DNA from: Akkermansiaceae bacterium | GTDB lineage: Bacteria; Verrucomicrobiota; Verrucomicrobiia; Verrucomicrobiales; Akkermansiaceae | Assembly: GCA_017798145.1 (NCBI GenBank) | Contig: CP059069.1 | Location: forward strand, 1,907,226 to 1,971,225 | Direction: 5' to 3' | DNA: 64,000 nt | In this document: piece by piece, positions 35,414 to 44,147 of the stretch | How the letters are laid out: each line of letters starts with the position of its first letter | How positions within the stretch are numbered: the stretch's first letter is position 1 | Position numbers and translations under genes: made by a program | Notes under the pieces: generated by a model | Told to the model about the DNA's origin: nothing | Seen by the model: only the letters and a program-made list of their open reading frames with translations | The model's database searches: none

Positions 35414-36190
35414 CTACCTGTTTACGGGACGGGCGAGGCGTTGGGAAGCGAATACGAGCAGGAAGGTGGAGAGCAGCATCAGGCTGGAGAGGGCGTTGAT
35501 GACGGGCAGCTCCTTGCTTTTCTTGATCATCGAATAGACCAGCGTGGGCAGCGTGTCGGAGCCGGGGCCCTTGACGAAGAAAGTGACCACGTAGTCGTCG
35601 ATGGACAGGGTGAAGGCGAGCAGCCCGCCCGCGAGGATGCCGGGAAAAAGGATGGGCAGGGTGATTTTGCGGAACGCCTGCAGGCGGCTTGCCCCAAGGT
35701 CTCGGGCGGCCTCGACGAGGTTCGGATCGAAGTCCTGCAGGCGCGCCAACACCACCAGCGCGACGTAGCTGAGACAGAAGGTGATGTGGGCGATGGTGAC
35801 GGTGGCGAGCGAAAGGCTGACGCCCGCCGCGATGAAAAGCAGCAGCAGGGACATTCCCATGAGGATGTCCGGCAGGACGAGCGGGATGTTGACCATCATG
35901 CGGTGGGTGTCCTGCAGGCGCGACCTGTGGCGGTGCAGTGCGAAGGCCGCACAGGTGCCGAGCAGCATCGAGGCGGAGGATGCGATGAACGCGACCTTGA
36001 GGGAATTGAGCAGGGCGGCGAGGATGTCATCACGCTCAAAGAGGCGGCCGTACCATTTCAGCGTGAAGCCTTTCCACTCCGGGCTGTAGCGGGCGGAATT
36101 GAACGACCTCACGACGAGCGCGGCGATGGGAAGGTAGAAGAATGCAAGCACGACGCCCGTCGTAACCAGTGGGATGCGGGAAGGTTTCAT
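35414..36190 (-). CDS. potC: Spermidine/putrescine ABC transporter permease PotC
   Basis: 258 residues and about six transmembrane helices. The ABC permease EAA loop is present (VEAARDLGASRLQAFRKITL, then PILFPGILAGGLLAF). It overlaps potB by four bases (start ATG 36190), typical for a polyamine operon. Pairs with PotB to form the membrane channel. Confidence 0.94.
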   Translation of the reverse strand: MKPSRIPLVTTGVVLAFFYLPIAALVVRSFNSARYSPEWKGFTLKWYGRLFERDDILAALLNSLKVAFIASSASMLLGTCAAFALHRHRSRLQDTHRMMVNIPLVLPDILMGMSLLLLFIAAGVSLSLATVTIAHITFCLSYVALVVLARLQDFDPNLVEAARDLGASRLQAFRKITLPILFPGILAGGLLAFTLSIDDYVVTFFVKGPGSDTLPTLVYSMIKKSKELPVINALSSLMLLSTFLLVFASQRLARPVNR

Positions 36191-37017
36191 GCGGGCTTCT
36201 CCTTTCTCCTGAGGAGCATCGGGGCGAGCACCAGCAGGGTCAGCGCACAGGAAAGGGCGGCGGCCTGCGGGAGGTTGCGGTCATTGAAATTCCGCTGCGC
36301 GATCTTGTTCCCCAGCATCTGGCTGTCCGTACCGCCGACCATGTCCGGGATCACGTAGGAGCCGAGCATGGGGATGAAGACGATGAGGATGGCGGTGACC
36401 ATCCCTTGGCGTATGCCAGGCAGGAACACGGAGCGGAAGGCGCGGAACGGCTTCGCACCGAGATCGCGGGCGGCATCCAGCAGGTGGAAATCGAATTTCT
36501 CCGCCGCCGCGTAGAGCGGCAGGATGGCGAAGGGCAGGTAGGTGTAAACGCTGACGATGATGACAGCCGCGGAGTTACCCAACAGCCGGTCGGCTTCCCC
36601 CAGCAGGCCGATGGAGCGGAGGGTGTCGGCGATCGCACCCTCCGCGTGGAGGATCTGCTGCCATGCGAAGACGCGGATCACGAAGTTCGTCCAGAACGGG
36701 ATGATGATCAGGATCAGGATGCGCGAGCGCCACTTCGGGTGGAGCTTGGCAAGGTGCCACGCCACCGGCAGCGCGAGCGCAAGGCACAGCGCGGTGGTGA
36801 CCAGGCTGATGGTCACCGTGCGCAGCAGCAGGCTTGGGTAAATGGGATCCTTCAGCGAGCGGATCGCATCCAGGCTCCAGCCCTCGCCGATACCTCCGGC
36901 GGGCAGCGCCGGGCGGAAGGCGATGGCGAAAATGATCGCCACCGGAACGAACACGAACAGGGCGAGCCAGAGGAAGCTGGGCGCCGTAGCCAGGAGTTCC
37001 GGTTTGCGGGGTTTCAT
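36187..37017 (-). CDS. potB: Spermidine/putrescine ABC transporter permease PotB
   Basis: 276 residues from ATG 37017, chosen because it overlaps the potA stop (ATGA) and starts a proper permease (KPRKPELLATAPSFLWLALF). It has about six membrane helices and the EAA loop LLDAARDLGAKPFRAFRSVFL. Upstream in-frame codons lie inside potA. Confidence 0.94.
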   Translation of the reverse strand: MKPRKPELLATAPSFLWLALFVFVPVAIIFAIAFRPALPAGGIGEGWSLDAIRSLKDPIYPSLLLRTVTISLVTTALCLALALPVAWHLAKLHPKWRSRILILIIIPFWTNFVIRVFAWQQILHAEGAIADTLRSIGLLGEADRLLGNSAAVIIVSVYTYLPFAILPLYAAAEKFDFHLLDAARDLGAKPFRAFRSVFLPGIRQGMVTAILIVFIPMLGSYVIPDMVGGTDSQMLGNKIAQRNFNDRNLPQAAALSCALTLLVLAPMLLRRKEKPA

Positions 37018-38153
37018 TCCTCGTCTGGCAGGGTGAGGAGGGATTCGTCCTCCTCGCGGTATTGCTCGAGGAGGTAGCCGTCGTTGGCGTGCCAGCGGAG
37101 GTGGATGGTGTCTCCCCACTTCAGCGGGGTGTCGTCGAGCTGGTAGGTGCGGTGCTGGGTTTCCGCGCAAATCCGCCACTCGCCGCAGCGCACCCAGCAA
37201 CGGGTGTGCGAGCCGAAATAGATGATGTCCTCGATCACTCCGGGAACCACGTTTTCGTGCTCACCGGGCGCCGGCCTTTCGCGGGAGATGACGATCTTCT
37301 CCGGGCGCAGGGAGAGGTGCACGAGGTCGCCGGGGCTCGTGGGCTTGTCGTTGTCGATGATGATCTCGCCGATGCCTTCGATGGCGCATTTCGAGAAACG
37401 CGCATCGCTGCTGGCGGTGATTTTCCCGTCGAGGAAATTCGTATCCCCGATGAACGCCGCCACGAAGGAACTACGGGGAGCCTCGTAGATCTCGGCGGGC
37501 TTCCCGATCTGCTCCACCACGCCCCTGTTCATCACCGCGATGCGATCCGAGATCGACATGGCCTCGCCCTGGTCGTGGGTGACGTAGAGGAAGGTGATGC
37601 CGACCTCATCGTGGATCGCATCCAGCTCGATGAGCAGGCGCTGGCGGAGCTTCAGGTCGAGCGCGGCGAGCGGCTCGTCGAGCAGCAGCACCTTCGGCTT
37701 GTTGACCAGTGCGCGGGCGATGGCGACGCGCTGCTTCTGGCCGCCGGAGAGCTGGGCGGGCTTCTTGTCGGCATGGGCGGCGAGATCGACGAGTTCCAGC
37801 ATGCGCCCGACCTCGCTGCGGATCTCGGCGGCGGGGCGGCCGGACAGCTTGGGGCCGAAGGCGATGTTCTCGCGGATGGAGAGGTGGGGGAAAAGGGCGT
37901 AGGACTGGAAGACGGTGTTGACCGGGCGCTGGTCGGGGGGCAGGCGGGTGATATCGACGCCATCGAGGAAGATGCGGCCCTCGTCCGGCACATCGAAGCC
38001 CGCCGCCATGCGCAGCAGCGTGGTTTTCCCGCAACCCGACGGCCCGAGAAGGGAGAAGACCTCGCCTTTCTCGATCTCCAGCGACACGCGATCCACCGCG
38101 GTGAAGGAACCGAAGCGGCGGGTGACGTTCTCGAAGCGGAGATGGCCGGGCAT
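37014..38153 (-). CDS. potA: Spermidine/putrescine ABC transporter ATPase PotA
   Basis: 379 residues: Walker A LLGPSGCGKTTLLR, signature LSGGQKQRVAIARAL, Walker B VLLLDEPLAALD, switch His in VTHDQGEAMS, followed by a TOBE-type C-terminal domain (DLVHLSLRPEKIVISRE). First gene of the potABCD operon. It powers polyamine uptake; PotA activity is often inhibited by internal spermidine through the C-terminal domain. Confidence 0.95.
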   Translation of the reverse strand: MPGHLRFENVTRRFGSFTAVDRVSLEIEKGEVFSLLGPSGCGKTTLLRMAAGFDVPDEGRIFLDGVDITRLPPDQRPVNTVFQSYALFPHLSIRENIAFGPKLSGRPAAEIRSEVGRMLELVDLAAHADKKPAQLSGGQKQRVAIARALVNKPKVLLLDEPLAALDLKLRQRLLIELDAIHDEVGITFLYVTHDQGEAMSISDRIAVMNRGVVEQIGKPAEIYEAPRSSFVAAFIGDTNFLDGKITASSDARFSKCAIEGIGEIIIDNDKPTSPGDLVHLSLRPEKIVISRERPAPGEHENVVPGVIEDIIYFGSHTRCWVRCGEWRICAETQHRTYQLDDTPLKWGDTIHLRWHANDGYLLEQYREEDESLLTLPDEE

Positions 38154-38295
38154 GGGCGTGGCCGATTCAAGCGGCGGGCGGCGGTGTTTGTCGATGTTGG
38201 AATGGGCGCTTCGATGAGGAGGTGCCTGCCTGCATTGTGCCTGGTGTGGCCTTGCTATCCACCAAGCGATGGCTTCTGGCCGTCCTCGCAGGTGC

Positions 38296-40920
38296 CTATT
38301 GCGGCAGAGCGTCGTTGAGGAAACGCTCGTGCTGCTTGCGGATCATCGTGTCGTAAGGGCTTTCGGTGAGCGGGTAGTGGAGGAGCGCCCGCTCGGACCA
38401 CTCCACAGCGCCCTTGCGGTCGCCCATTGCGAAGCGGAGCTCGGCCATGGTATCGAGGTATGCGGCCTGTTCCGGATTTCTGGCGACGGCTTTTTTGAGA
38501 AGTTTTTCGGCCTCGGGAAGGCGTCTTCCGGCGCGGGATGCGAGCCATGCGGCGGTGTTCTGTGAGTTGTCGCAATCCGGGTATTTCCCGAGCGACGCGG
38601 AGACGCGCTCCCAGGATTGGCCGAACCAGCGATCAAGCTCTTTGTTCAGGCCGGCCTCTTTCACGAGGGGGAAAAAATCGTCCGCCAGGGTGCCGTCGGC
38701 CGCGAAGATGCGGCTGAGATCATCAAGCATGGCGATGGCACGAGGCCTGTCCTGAGGAAGGACGTCGAGAGCCTTGGCCAGATCCGCGGAAAGCCTCATC
38801 TTGGAGTAGCTGGTGATCCCCATGCCGGAATACCTCTCGCTGACATATACCTGAGCGAGCGCCTCGAAGCAGGAGGCGGCGATGTCGAACTCACCCTTGC
38901 CAAGCATGGCCTGGGCGTGGTTGCCAAGGACTGCGACGAACTCGCCGCCGCTTATGTCCGCCTGGACGGCGGCGCGGAGATACCATTTCGCGGCGCGCAC
39001 GCTGTCCCCGCCATAGGTGTAGTGTTCGCCGATCCGGTTGCAGCTTGGGGCGTAGCCGAGGGTGAGCTTTTCCACCCATGCATCCGCTTCCGCCGCCTCC
39101 TTGGACAAACCCGCCTTGCGCAGCGTCGCAGCCATGAAGGCGTGGGTCTCCGGGGAGCTGCTGACCGTTTCCCGGCTCTTGGACAGGATATCCGCAGCGT
39201 CCTTCCAGCGCCCGGCCGCGCTGAGGTATTGGCTCTGTTGCGCGGTGGTCCAGGAAACCGAATTCCTATCTTCCGGTGAAATCAGATCACGCGCCCTGAG
39301 GGCGTTCTCCACATCGTTCATGGAGAGCGAAAGGCTGAGTATGCGCAGCGCAAGGCGGCTCTTCTCATCGTCCGGGCTTTTCTCCACTGCCTTCCAGAAT
39401 TTGGCCATCCAAGAGGCGCGCAGGTGCTTGGGATCGGCACCGAGGCCTGTGATGGCCATCATTGCACGCATGACATCCGCATTGGGGATATCCGGCTCGA
39501 TTTTCCTGATCCACGAGAGCCATTCCATCACACCACCCTCCTCACCGAAGGCGACGGATTCGAGCTTGCGCCAGCGCTGGCCCTGTGCGCCCGCCCATGC
39601 GGCACCCTGCGCGAAGGCGAACTCCGGCGCACCGAACGAGGAGACGAAGAGGGGCCTGAGGAATTCCATGAACTGGATCTCATCCGCCTCCGCGATTTCC
39701 TCCAGCGGCTTGGAGAAAGCGGCGTTGAACTCCTTGGCCATGCCCCTCTGCTCCATGAACGCGGCGAGCAAGTGGAGTTCCGTTTCCGGGGAGCCTAAAC
39801 CGCCGTCCCTATCGCCCCCACCGGACAGCTTTGCGAAGCGCTCGGCGACCCAGGCGGCGTAATCGGGCTTCTGCGGATCGATCCCCATGACCTTAAGCGC
39901 ATCGCCTGTCCTTTCCTGGGATAGGTAGTGGGCGAAGCCTAGCTCGGGCTGATCCTTGGCCTGCGCCTCTTCCACCTCGGCAAGCCGACCCAGGGCGGCG
40001 AGCGAGGAGGCCGCCTGCTCGCGATCCGAGTCCTCGGGGGATCCCAGCAGCCTGATGAGCTGCTCGAAATCCGATTCCTCGGGCTTCTCCCCGTTCCAGC
40101 GCCGGGTGGCGATGCCCACATATGCGTCGAGCGCCTGCATGTTCGAGTCTCCGAAGCCGTTGCCGGCGAGCCAGAGCGTCGGATCCCCCAGCAGCACATT
40201 CATGCCTGCGTGGAGCATTTTCTGCCCCGATCGCGCCGCCAAATCCGCCGCCTCCCGGATCTCGCCCTTGGCGCGGTGGATGGTGATTTTCCAGATGACA
40301 GGCGGGACGCCGTCCGGCGCGGGGGGTAGCTTAGCCCCATCGCCGAGCCTGCCCATGTTCCGGTAGGCGCAGGCCAGCGCCATCAGGTCGTTGGGCTCGT
40401 TGGCGGACATCCGTAGCAGTTCCAGCGCCTCCTCATCCGCACCGCGCGCGATGGCCTGCCGCGCGCCGGTGATGGCCACCCCGCGGATCGCCGGAGCCAT
40501 CTGGATCCTGATCTCCGGGGGTTCCATCGAAAACAGCTTGAGCACCTGGAAATACGCCTTGCGCAATTTCAGCTCGTTGAGGGCGCCCACCTTCAGGTTC
40601 GTCGAGGAAACCCGGTATTTCCTGATCAGCCCCAGCACGTTGTCGGGCGTTTCCGGCGTGATTCTCAGCTCGATTTTCTCAAGCACCCCGGCAGCCCGCA
40701 GCGCCACCTCCGGATCCTCGGAGCGGCTCGCCTCCCTGAGCTCTGCCAAGGCGCCGGTGCCGGCCTCCCAGAGCGCCCGGGTCGCCTTTTCGCGCTCCTT
40801 GAAAGACTCCGAGGAAAGCTGCCGGATCAGCTCCGCATGGCCGGGAGCCGGCGCTTTCGGTGCATCGGCGGCGCATAGCGCGATCGCGCCGGCAAGGAAC
40901 AGGGACAAGGTTGCCTTCAT
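38296..40920 (-). CDS. Secreted HEAT/TPR repeat protein, about 874 aa
   Basis: From ATG 40920 (an alternative at 40941 would add seven residues) a signal peptide (KATLSLFLAGAIALCAA) is followed by a helical repeat protein. The N-terminus looks like HEAT repeats (SFKEREKATRALWEAGTGAL), and the C-terminus like TPRs (LPEAEKLLKKAVARNPEQAA, AVEWSERALLHYPLTESPYD). Long solenoid proteins of this type usually scaffold other proteins. It stands between potA and the glycan-degradation cluster, with about 275 bp of non-coding DNA before GH106, so it may be a separate unit. Confidence 0.8.
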   Translation of the reverse strand: MKATLSLFLAGAIALCAADAPKAPAPGHAELIRQLSSESFKEREKATRALWEAGTGALAELREASRSEDPEVALRAAGVLEKIELRITPETPDNVLGLIRKYRVSSTNLKVGALNELKLRKAYFQVLKLFSMEPPEIRIQMAPAIRGVAITGARQAIARGADEEALELLRMSANEPNDLMALACAYRNMGRLGDGAKLPPAPDGVPPVIWKITIHRAKGEIREAADLAARSGQKMLHAGMNVLLGDPTLWLAGNGFGDSNMQALDAYVGIATRRWNGEKPEESDFEQLIRLLGSPEDSDREQAASSLAALGRLAEVEEAQAKDQPELGFAHYLSQERTGDALKVMGIDPQKPDYAAWVAERFAKLSGGGDRDGGLGSPETELHLLAAFMEQRGMAKEFNAAFSKPLEEIAEADEIQFMEFLRPLFVSSFGAPEFAFAQGAAWAGAQGQRWRKLESVAFGEEGGVMEWLSWIRKIEPDIPNADVMRAMMAITGLGADPKHLRASWMAKFWKAVEKSPDDEKSRLALRILSLSLSMNDVENALRARDLISPEDRNSVSWTTAQQSQYLSAAGRWKDAADILSKSRETVSSSPETHAFMAATLRKAGLSKEAAEADAWVEKLTLGYAPSCNRIGEHYTYGGDSVRAAKWYLRAAVQADISGGEFVAVLGNHAQAMLGKGEFDIAASCFEALAQVYVSERYSGMGITSYSKMRLSADLAKALDVLPQDRPRAIAMLDDLSRIFAADGTLADDFFPLVKEAGLNKELDRWFGQSWERVSASLGKYPDCDNSQNTAAWLASRAGRRLPEAEKLLKKAVARNPEQAAYLDTMAELRFAMGDRKGAVEWSERALLHYPLTESPYDTMIRKQHERFLNDALPQ

Positions 40921-40941
40921 CGCTTTGAAAACGTGAGGCAT

Positions 40942-41217
40942 GGGTGGGATTATTCAACCCCTCCGTGAAAAAAGTGGAACCGCTGTGCCGTCCTTGGGGC
41001 TATGAGCCACGTTCCGGAGACTCAACAGGTGGGATCGTCCGAAGGGTTGCATGTCTTCCTGGGAAGGCATGACAGTCGCCGGTCGGGTTGTGATCCCCAT
41101 TATTAACATCGGTCCGGGCTAGCTTCCAAAATGGTCGGACACAGCAGTAGGCCGCCAACGTAACCGCACCCGCTCGGCTGGCAAAGGAAATTTGGAACCG
41201 CGCGGGAATTTCAAGGA
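40942..41217. other. Intergenic region after the GH106-like gene
   Basis: About 276 bp between the GH106-like stop and the TPR-protein start. It should contain the promoter of the TPR gene. I saw only small imperfect hairpins, no RNA gene and no credible reading frame. Confidence 0.4.
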
Positions 41218-44136
41218 CTACTCCAGCTTGACATCCACATCCACGGGCGTCCGCAGCGTCACCGGCCCGATCAGGCCCGATGGGATGAGCGGGGATTTCG
41301 CGCTGAACTTGTTCCGCAGGTTGGTGCGGGTGATGTCCGCATCCGCATCGGACTGGAGGTCGCCGACGATGCGGTTGTTCCAGAGGTTGGTGACGGAAAC
41401 CTCCAGGCTGTTAGACCCGGCTTTCAGGAATGGCGCGATGTCCGCGCTGTATGGCTGTTTCCAGAGTATCCCGGCATCCTTGCCGTTCACCTTGACCGTC
41501 GCCACCTCCCGCACTGTGCCGAGATCCAGGTAAAGGGTTTTCGGGATCCCGGCGGTGAGATCGAAGGCCTTGCGGTAGGTCGCGGTGCCGGAAAAGTACC
41601 TCACGCCGGGATCTGGATGTTCCGTCCAGTCGGTGAGTTCCCCCATGGTCACGGATGCTGGCGCACCCCGGTTTCCGGGAAAGAGCAGTTCCCAATTCCC
41701 GGTGATCTCGCGCACGGAAGCACCCTCCCCTTGCTGATGTTTCCCGGCCCTGCCCTTGGCAGTCCTGAAGGTGTAGTCCCCCGGAAGCCAGGCCCGGACA
41801 CGCAGGCTCCCCCCATCCATGGAAAGGATTTCCACCGCAGGCCCGGAAAGGTCGCTGCCGTATGTCCTCCGCCCGATCTCCACGAGGTGATCCTTACCTT
41901 CCCCGGCGCCGAACACGACAAACACGGAGGATGCGGGCGGAAGGTCGAGCGAGAGGTGGACGCGCCCATCCGACTCCTCGTACAGATGGCATGGCGTGAT
42001 GCTGCCATCCTCCGGATGCCAGAGACTCGGGACACGGCCGGGCACCGCACGGAAGCTGCAGTTCACCCGCAGCCGCTCCACCGAGCTGTTGGAGACGAAA
42101 TAGATATCCTCTTCCTCCGTGGCTCGGTGAATGTAATCGATGTGCCTGTCGCCGTTTTCCATCCCCTCCACCGTGAAATCGGGAGCCACGCCCATACCTT
42201 CCAGGATCTCATCGAGCGGGACATTCCAGAACACCCTGCCCTTGCCGTAGGCGTGGGAACGAACTTTCTCCCCATCGCAATCCCCCCAGATTTCCGCCGC
42301 CAAAGCCCGCACCCTGTCATCGCATTCCGGGTAACCCCGCAGGCTGTTGGATCTCTCCGGCTTGCGCCCCACCACCGTCGCACCCGCTTTCACCAGCGCG
42401 CCGATCTTTTCCAGAACCTCAGGGGAAATCGCCTCCCGGTTCGGAAGCACCAGGATCCGGTAGCCCATGCCGTCCGGTAGCATGAGCTTGCCGCCGCGGA
42501 ACTCCATCCGCCCTAACAGCACCTCCTCGTTGACGTAATCATGGTCATAGCCATTCCCCAGCGTGGAGAGGTCCACCGGCAGATCCCTGCCGCAATGCGC
42601 GCATTTGTCGTCCTCCCACTGGGATTCGATCGTCGGGGAAATCCGCCGCGCCGGCACCAGGTTCGGCGCGTCGTCGCCGTAGTAGGCCGCCACATCCGCC
42701 ACGAATTTCCCCTGCTGGAGCAAGTGGCTGCTGCGAGACATGTCCGCGAGCATGGGCGCGGACTGATCCCACCAGGTCGAGTTCACATTGAAATGCTCGC
42801 CCGCGTGGTAGGCATATCCGGGCAGCCCGGCGGAGGGAGGGTTATGGGCGAAGGTGTGGAAGGTGATCTGGTTCAGCCCCGCGCAAAAGGCGATGTCCGT
42901 GAGCCGTTTGTAGGCCGCCGGGCCCTCCTGCCAGTTCTGCCAGCCGGTCAGGCTTTCCGAATTGACGAGCGTTTTCCCATAGATGTGAGCAGCGCTCGCC
43001 GCCTCCTTGGTCACCCAGTTCTTGCGGTTGTTCCAGAACTCCCCCATCGGGATGTCCGCCGCGCCCAGCGCCTTGAGCGGATCGACCCGGGCGTATCCAC
43101 CATGCCCCGCCTCGGCCAGAAGCTTCAGGCCGCGCGCGTTGAGGATTTCCCGGGACTTCGCATAGTGATCCTTGATCATCAGGTCGCTGACCATCTTCGT
43201 GTAGTCATGCTTGAAACGCTTGCTGAGTTCCGGGCTAGCCACCGTCACCCCGGCCAGCACCGGCAGCCACGGCCGCGCATCGTATCCTTTCGCCGTTTGG
43301 AAACTTTCCAGGAAATCCGGCGTCCAGTCCACCGCCGGCCTGACTTCGTAGCTATCCAGCATCAGGTGAGTCAGTGGCCCGAAATCCTTACGTCCATCCA
43401 GCAAGCGGTCGAGGATGTGGTCAAGGTGAGCCTGCGTCGCCTTCGCGCTCAGGTGATCGATGACCGGGCCGCTTGAGTTCGGGCTGGGGCAGTTCAGCTC
43501 CTCATCCGTATTGCTCATGATGAAGCGCATGATCTTCCACGAACCGGCGGGCACCGACCATGCCAGCCGGCCATCGGCATCGGGCTTCGCATCGAGAACC
43601 ATCGTTTCCCCCGCTTCCGGCACAGCGATCACTGCCATTTCCTGAAACACCGAACCAACTTTTTCCGGCAGCGGAAGGACACCGGAAAACTCGCGCGGCC
43701 CATCCACCTTCACCTCGCTCCAGAGCAGTTTCTTGCTCGCATCATCCGGCGTGATCCAGGGGCCGCCGGAATTCCAGCTGCTTGCCGCCACCATCCCCAG
43801 CTCCAGCCCCAGCCGCTCCGCCTCGTCCATCGCATGATGGATATGCCCCAGTGATTCCGGCCCGAGAAACGCCGGGCCGTGCGGGATGATTTTCTGCGGA
43901 TCGGTGAGCGCACCCAGATCCCAGATGATGGCGCCGCGTATGCCCTTGGCCTTCATTTCCTCCAGCTCGCGGGTGATCTGCTTATCCTCCACATGGCCGT
44001 TGAGCCACGTCCACAGCACGGCGGGTCGCGCTTGGGCAGGAGGGTTGCGGAAATCCTCCTCGGAGAGTCCGGCACGGGCATGCGATAACCCGGCCAGGAA
44101 AGAGGCGAGGAGTGCGGTCAGCGTTTTGATTTTCAT
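41218..44136 (-). CDS. GH106-like alpha-L-rhamnosidase, secreted
   Basis: 972 residues with a signal peptide (KIKTLTALLASFLAGLSHARA). The N-terminal part VLWTWLNGHVEDKQITRELEE with MKAKGIRGAIIWDLG, followed by ASSWNSGGPWI, matches glycoside hydrolase family 106, whose characterised members remove alpha-L-rhamnose from pectins and flavonoid glycosides. The C-terminal 120 residues form a galactose-binding-like sandwich (LYLDLGTVREVATVKVNG, AGILWKQPYSADIAPFLKAG, SNSLEVSVTNLWNN) common in these enzymes. Last gene of the long minus-strand run; 11 bp after the DUF6288 gene. Catalytic residues cannot be fixed by eye. Confidence 0.82.
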   Translation of the reverse strand: MKIKTLTALLASFLAGLSHARAGLSEEDFRNPPAQARPAVLWTWLNGHVEDKQITRELEEMKAKGIRGAIIWDLGALTDPQKIIPHGPAFLGPESLGHIHHAMDEAERLGLELGMVAASSWNSGGPWITPDDASKKLLWSEVKVDGPREFSGVLPLPEKVGSVFQEMAVIAVPEAGETMVLDAKPDADGRLAWSVPAGSWKIMRFIMSNTDEELNCPSPNSSGPVIDHLSAKATQAHLDHILDRLLDGRKDFGPLTHLMLDSYEVRPAVDWTPDFLESFQTAKGYDARPWLPVLAGVTVASPELSKRFKHDYTKMVSDLMIKDHYAKSREILNARGLKLLAEAGHGGYARVDPLKALGAADIPMGEFWNNRKNWVTKEAASAAHIYGKTLVNSESLTGWQNWQEGPAAYKRLTDIAFCAGLNQITFHTFAHNPPSAGLPGYAYHAGEHFNVNSTWWDQSAPMLADMSRSSHLLQQGKFVADVAAYYGDDAPNLVPARRISPTIESQWEDDKCAHCGRDLPVDLSTLGNGYDHDYVNEEVLLGRMEFRGGKLMLPDGMGYRILVLPNREAISPEVLEKIGALVKAGATVVGRKPERSNSLRGYPECDDRVRALAAEIWGDCDGEKVRSHAYGKGRVFWNVPLDEILEGMGVAPDFTVEGMENGDRHIDYIHRATEEEDIYFVSNSSVERLRVNCSFRAVPGRVPSLWHPEDGSITPCHLYEESDGRVHLSLDLPPASSVFVVFGAGEGKDHLVEIGRRTYGSDLSGPAVEILSMDGGSLRVRAWLPGDYTFRTAKGRAGKHQQGEGASVREITGNWELLFPGNRGAPASVTMGELTDWTEHPDPGVRYFSGTATYRKAFDLTAGIPKTLYLDLGTVREVATVKVNGKDAGILWKQPYSADIAPFLKAGSNSLEVSVTNLWNNRIVGDLQSDADADITRTNLRNKFSAKSPLIPSGLIGPVTLRTPVDVDVKLE

Positions 44137-44147
44137 GTGCGCCGAAG

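Noticed and set aside
40942..41217. Riboswitch or small RNA in the intergenic region
   Set aside because: Only weak imperfect hairpins and no recognisable conserved aptamer sequence.
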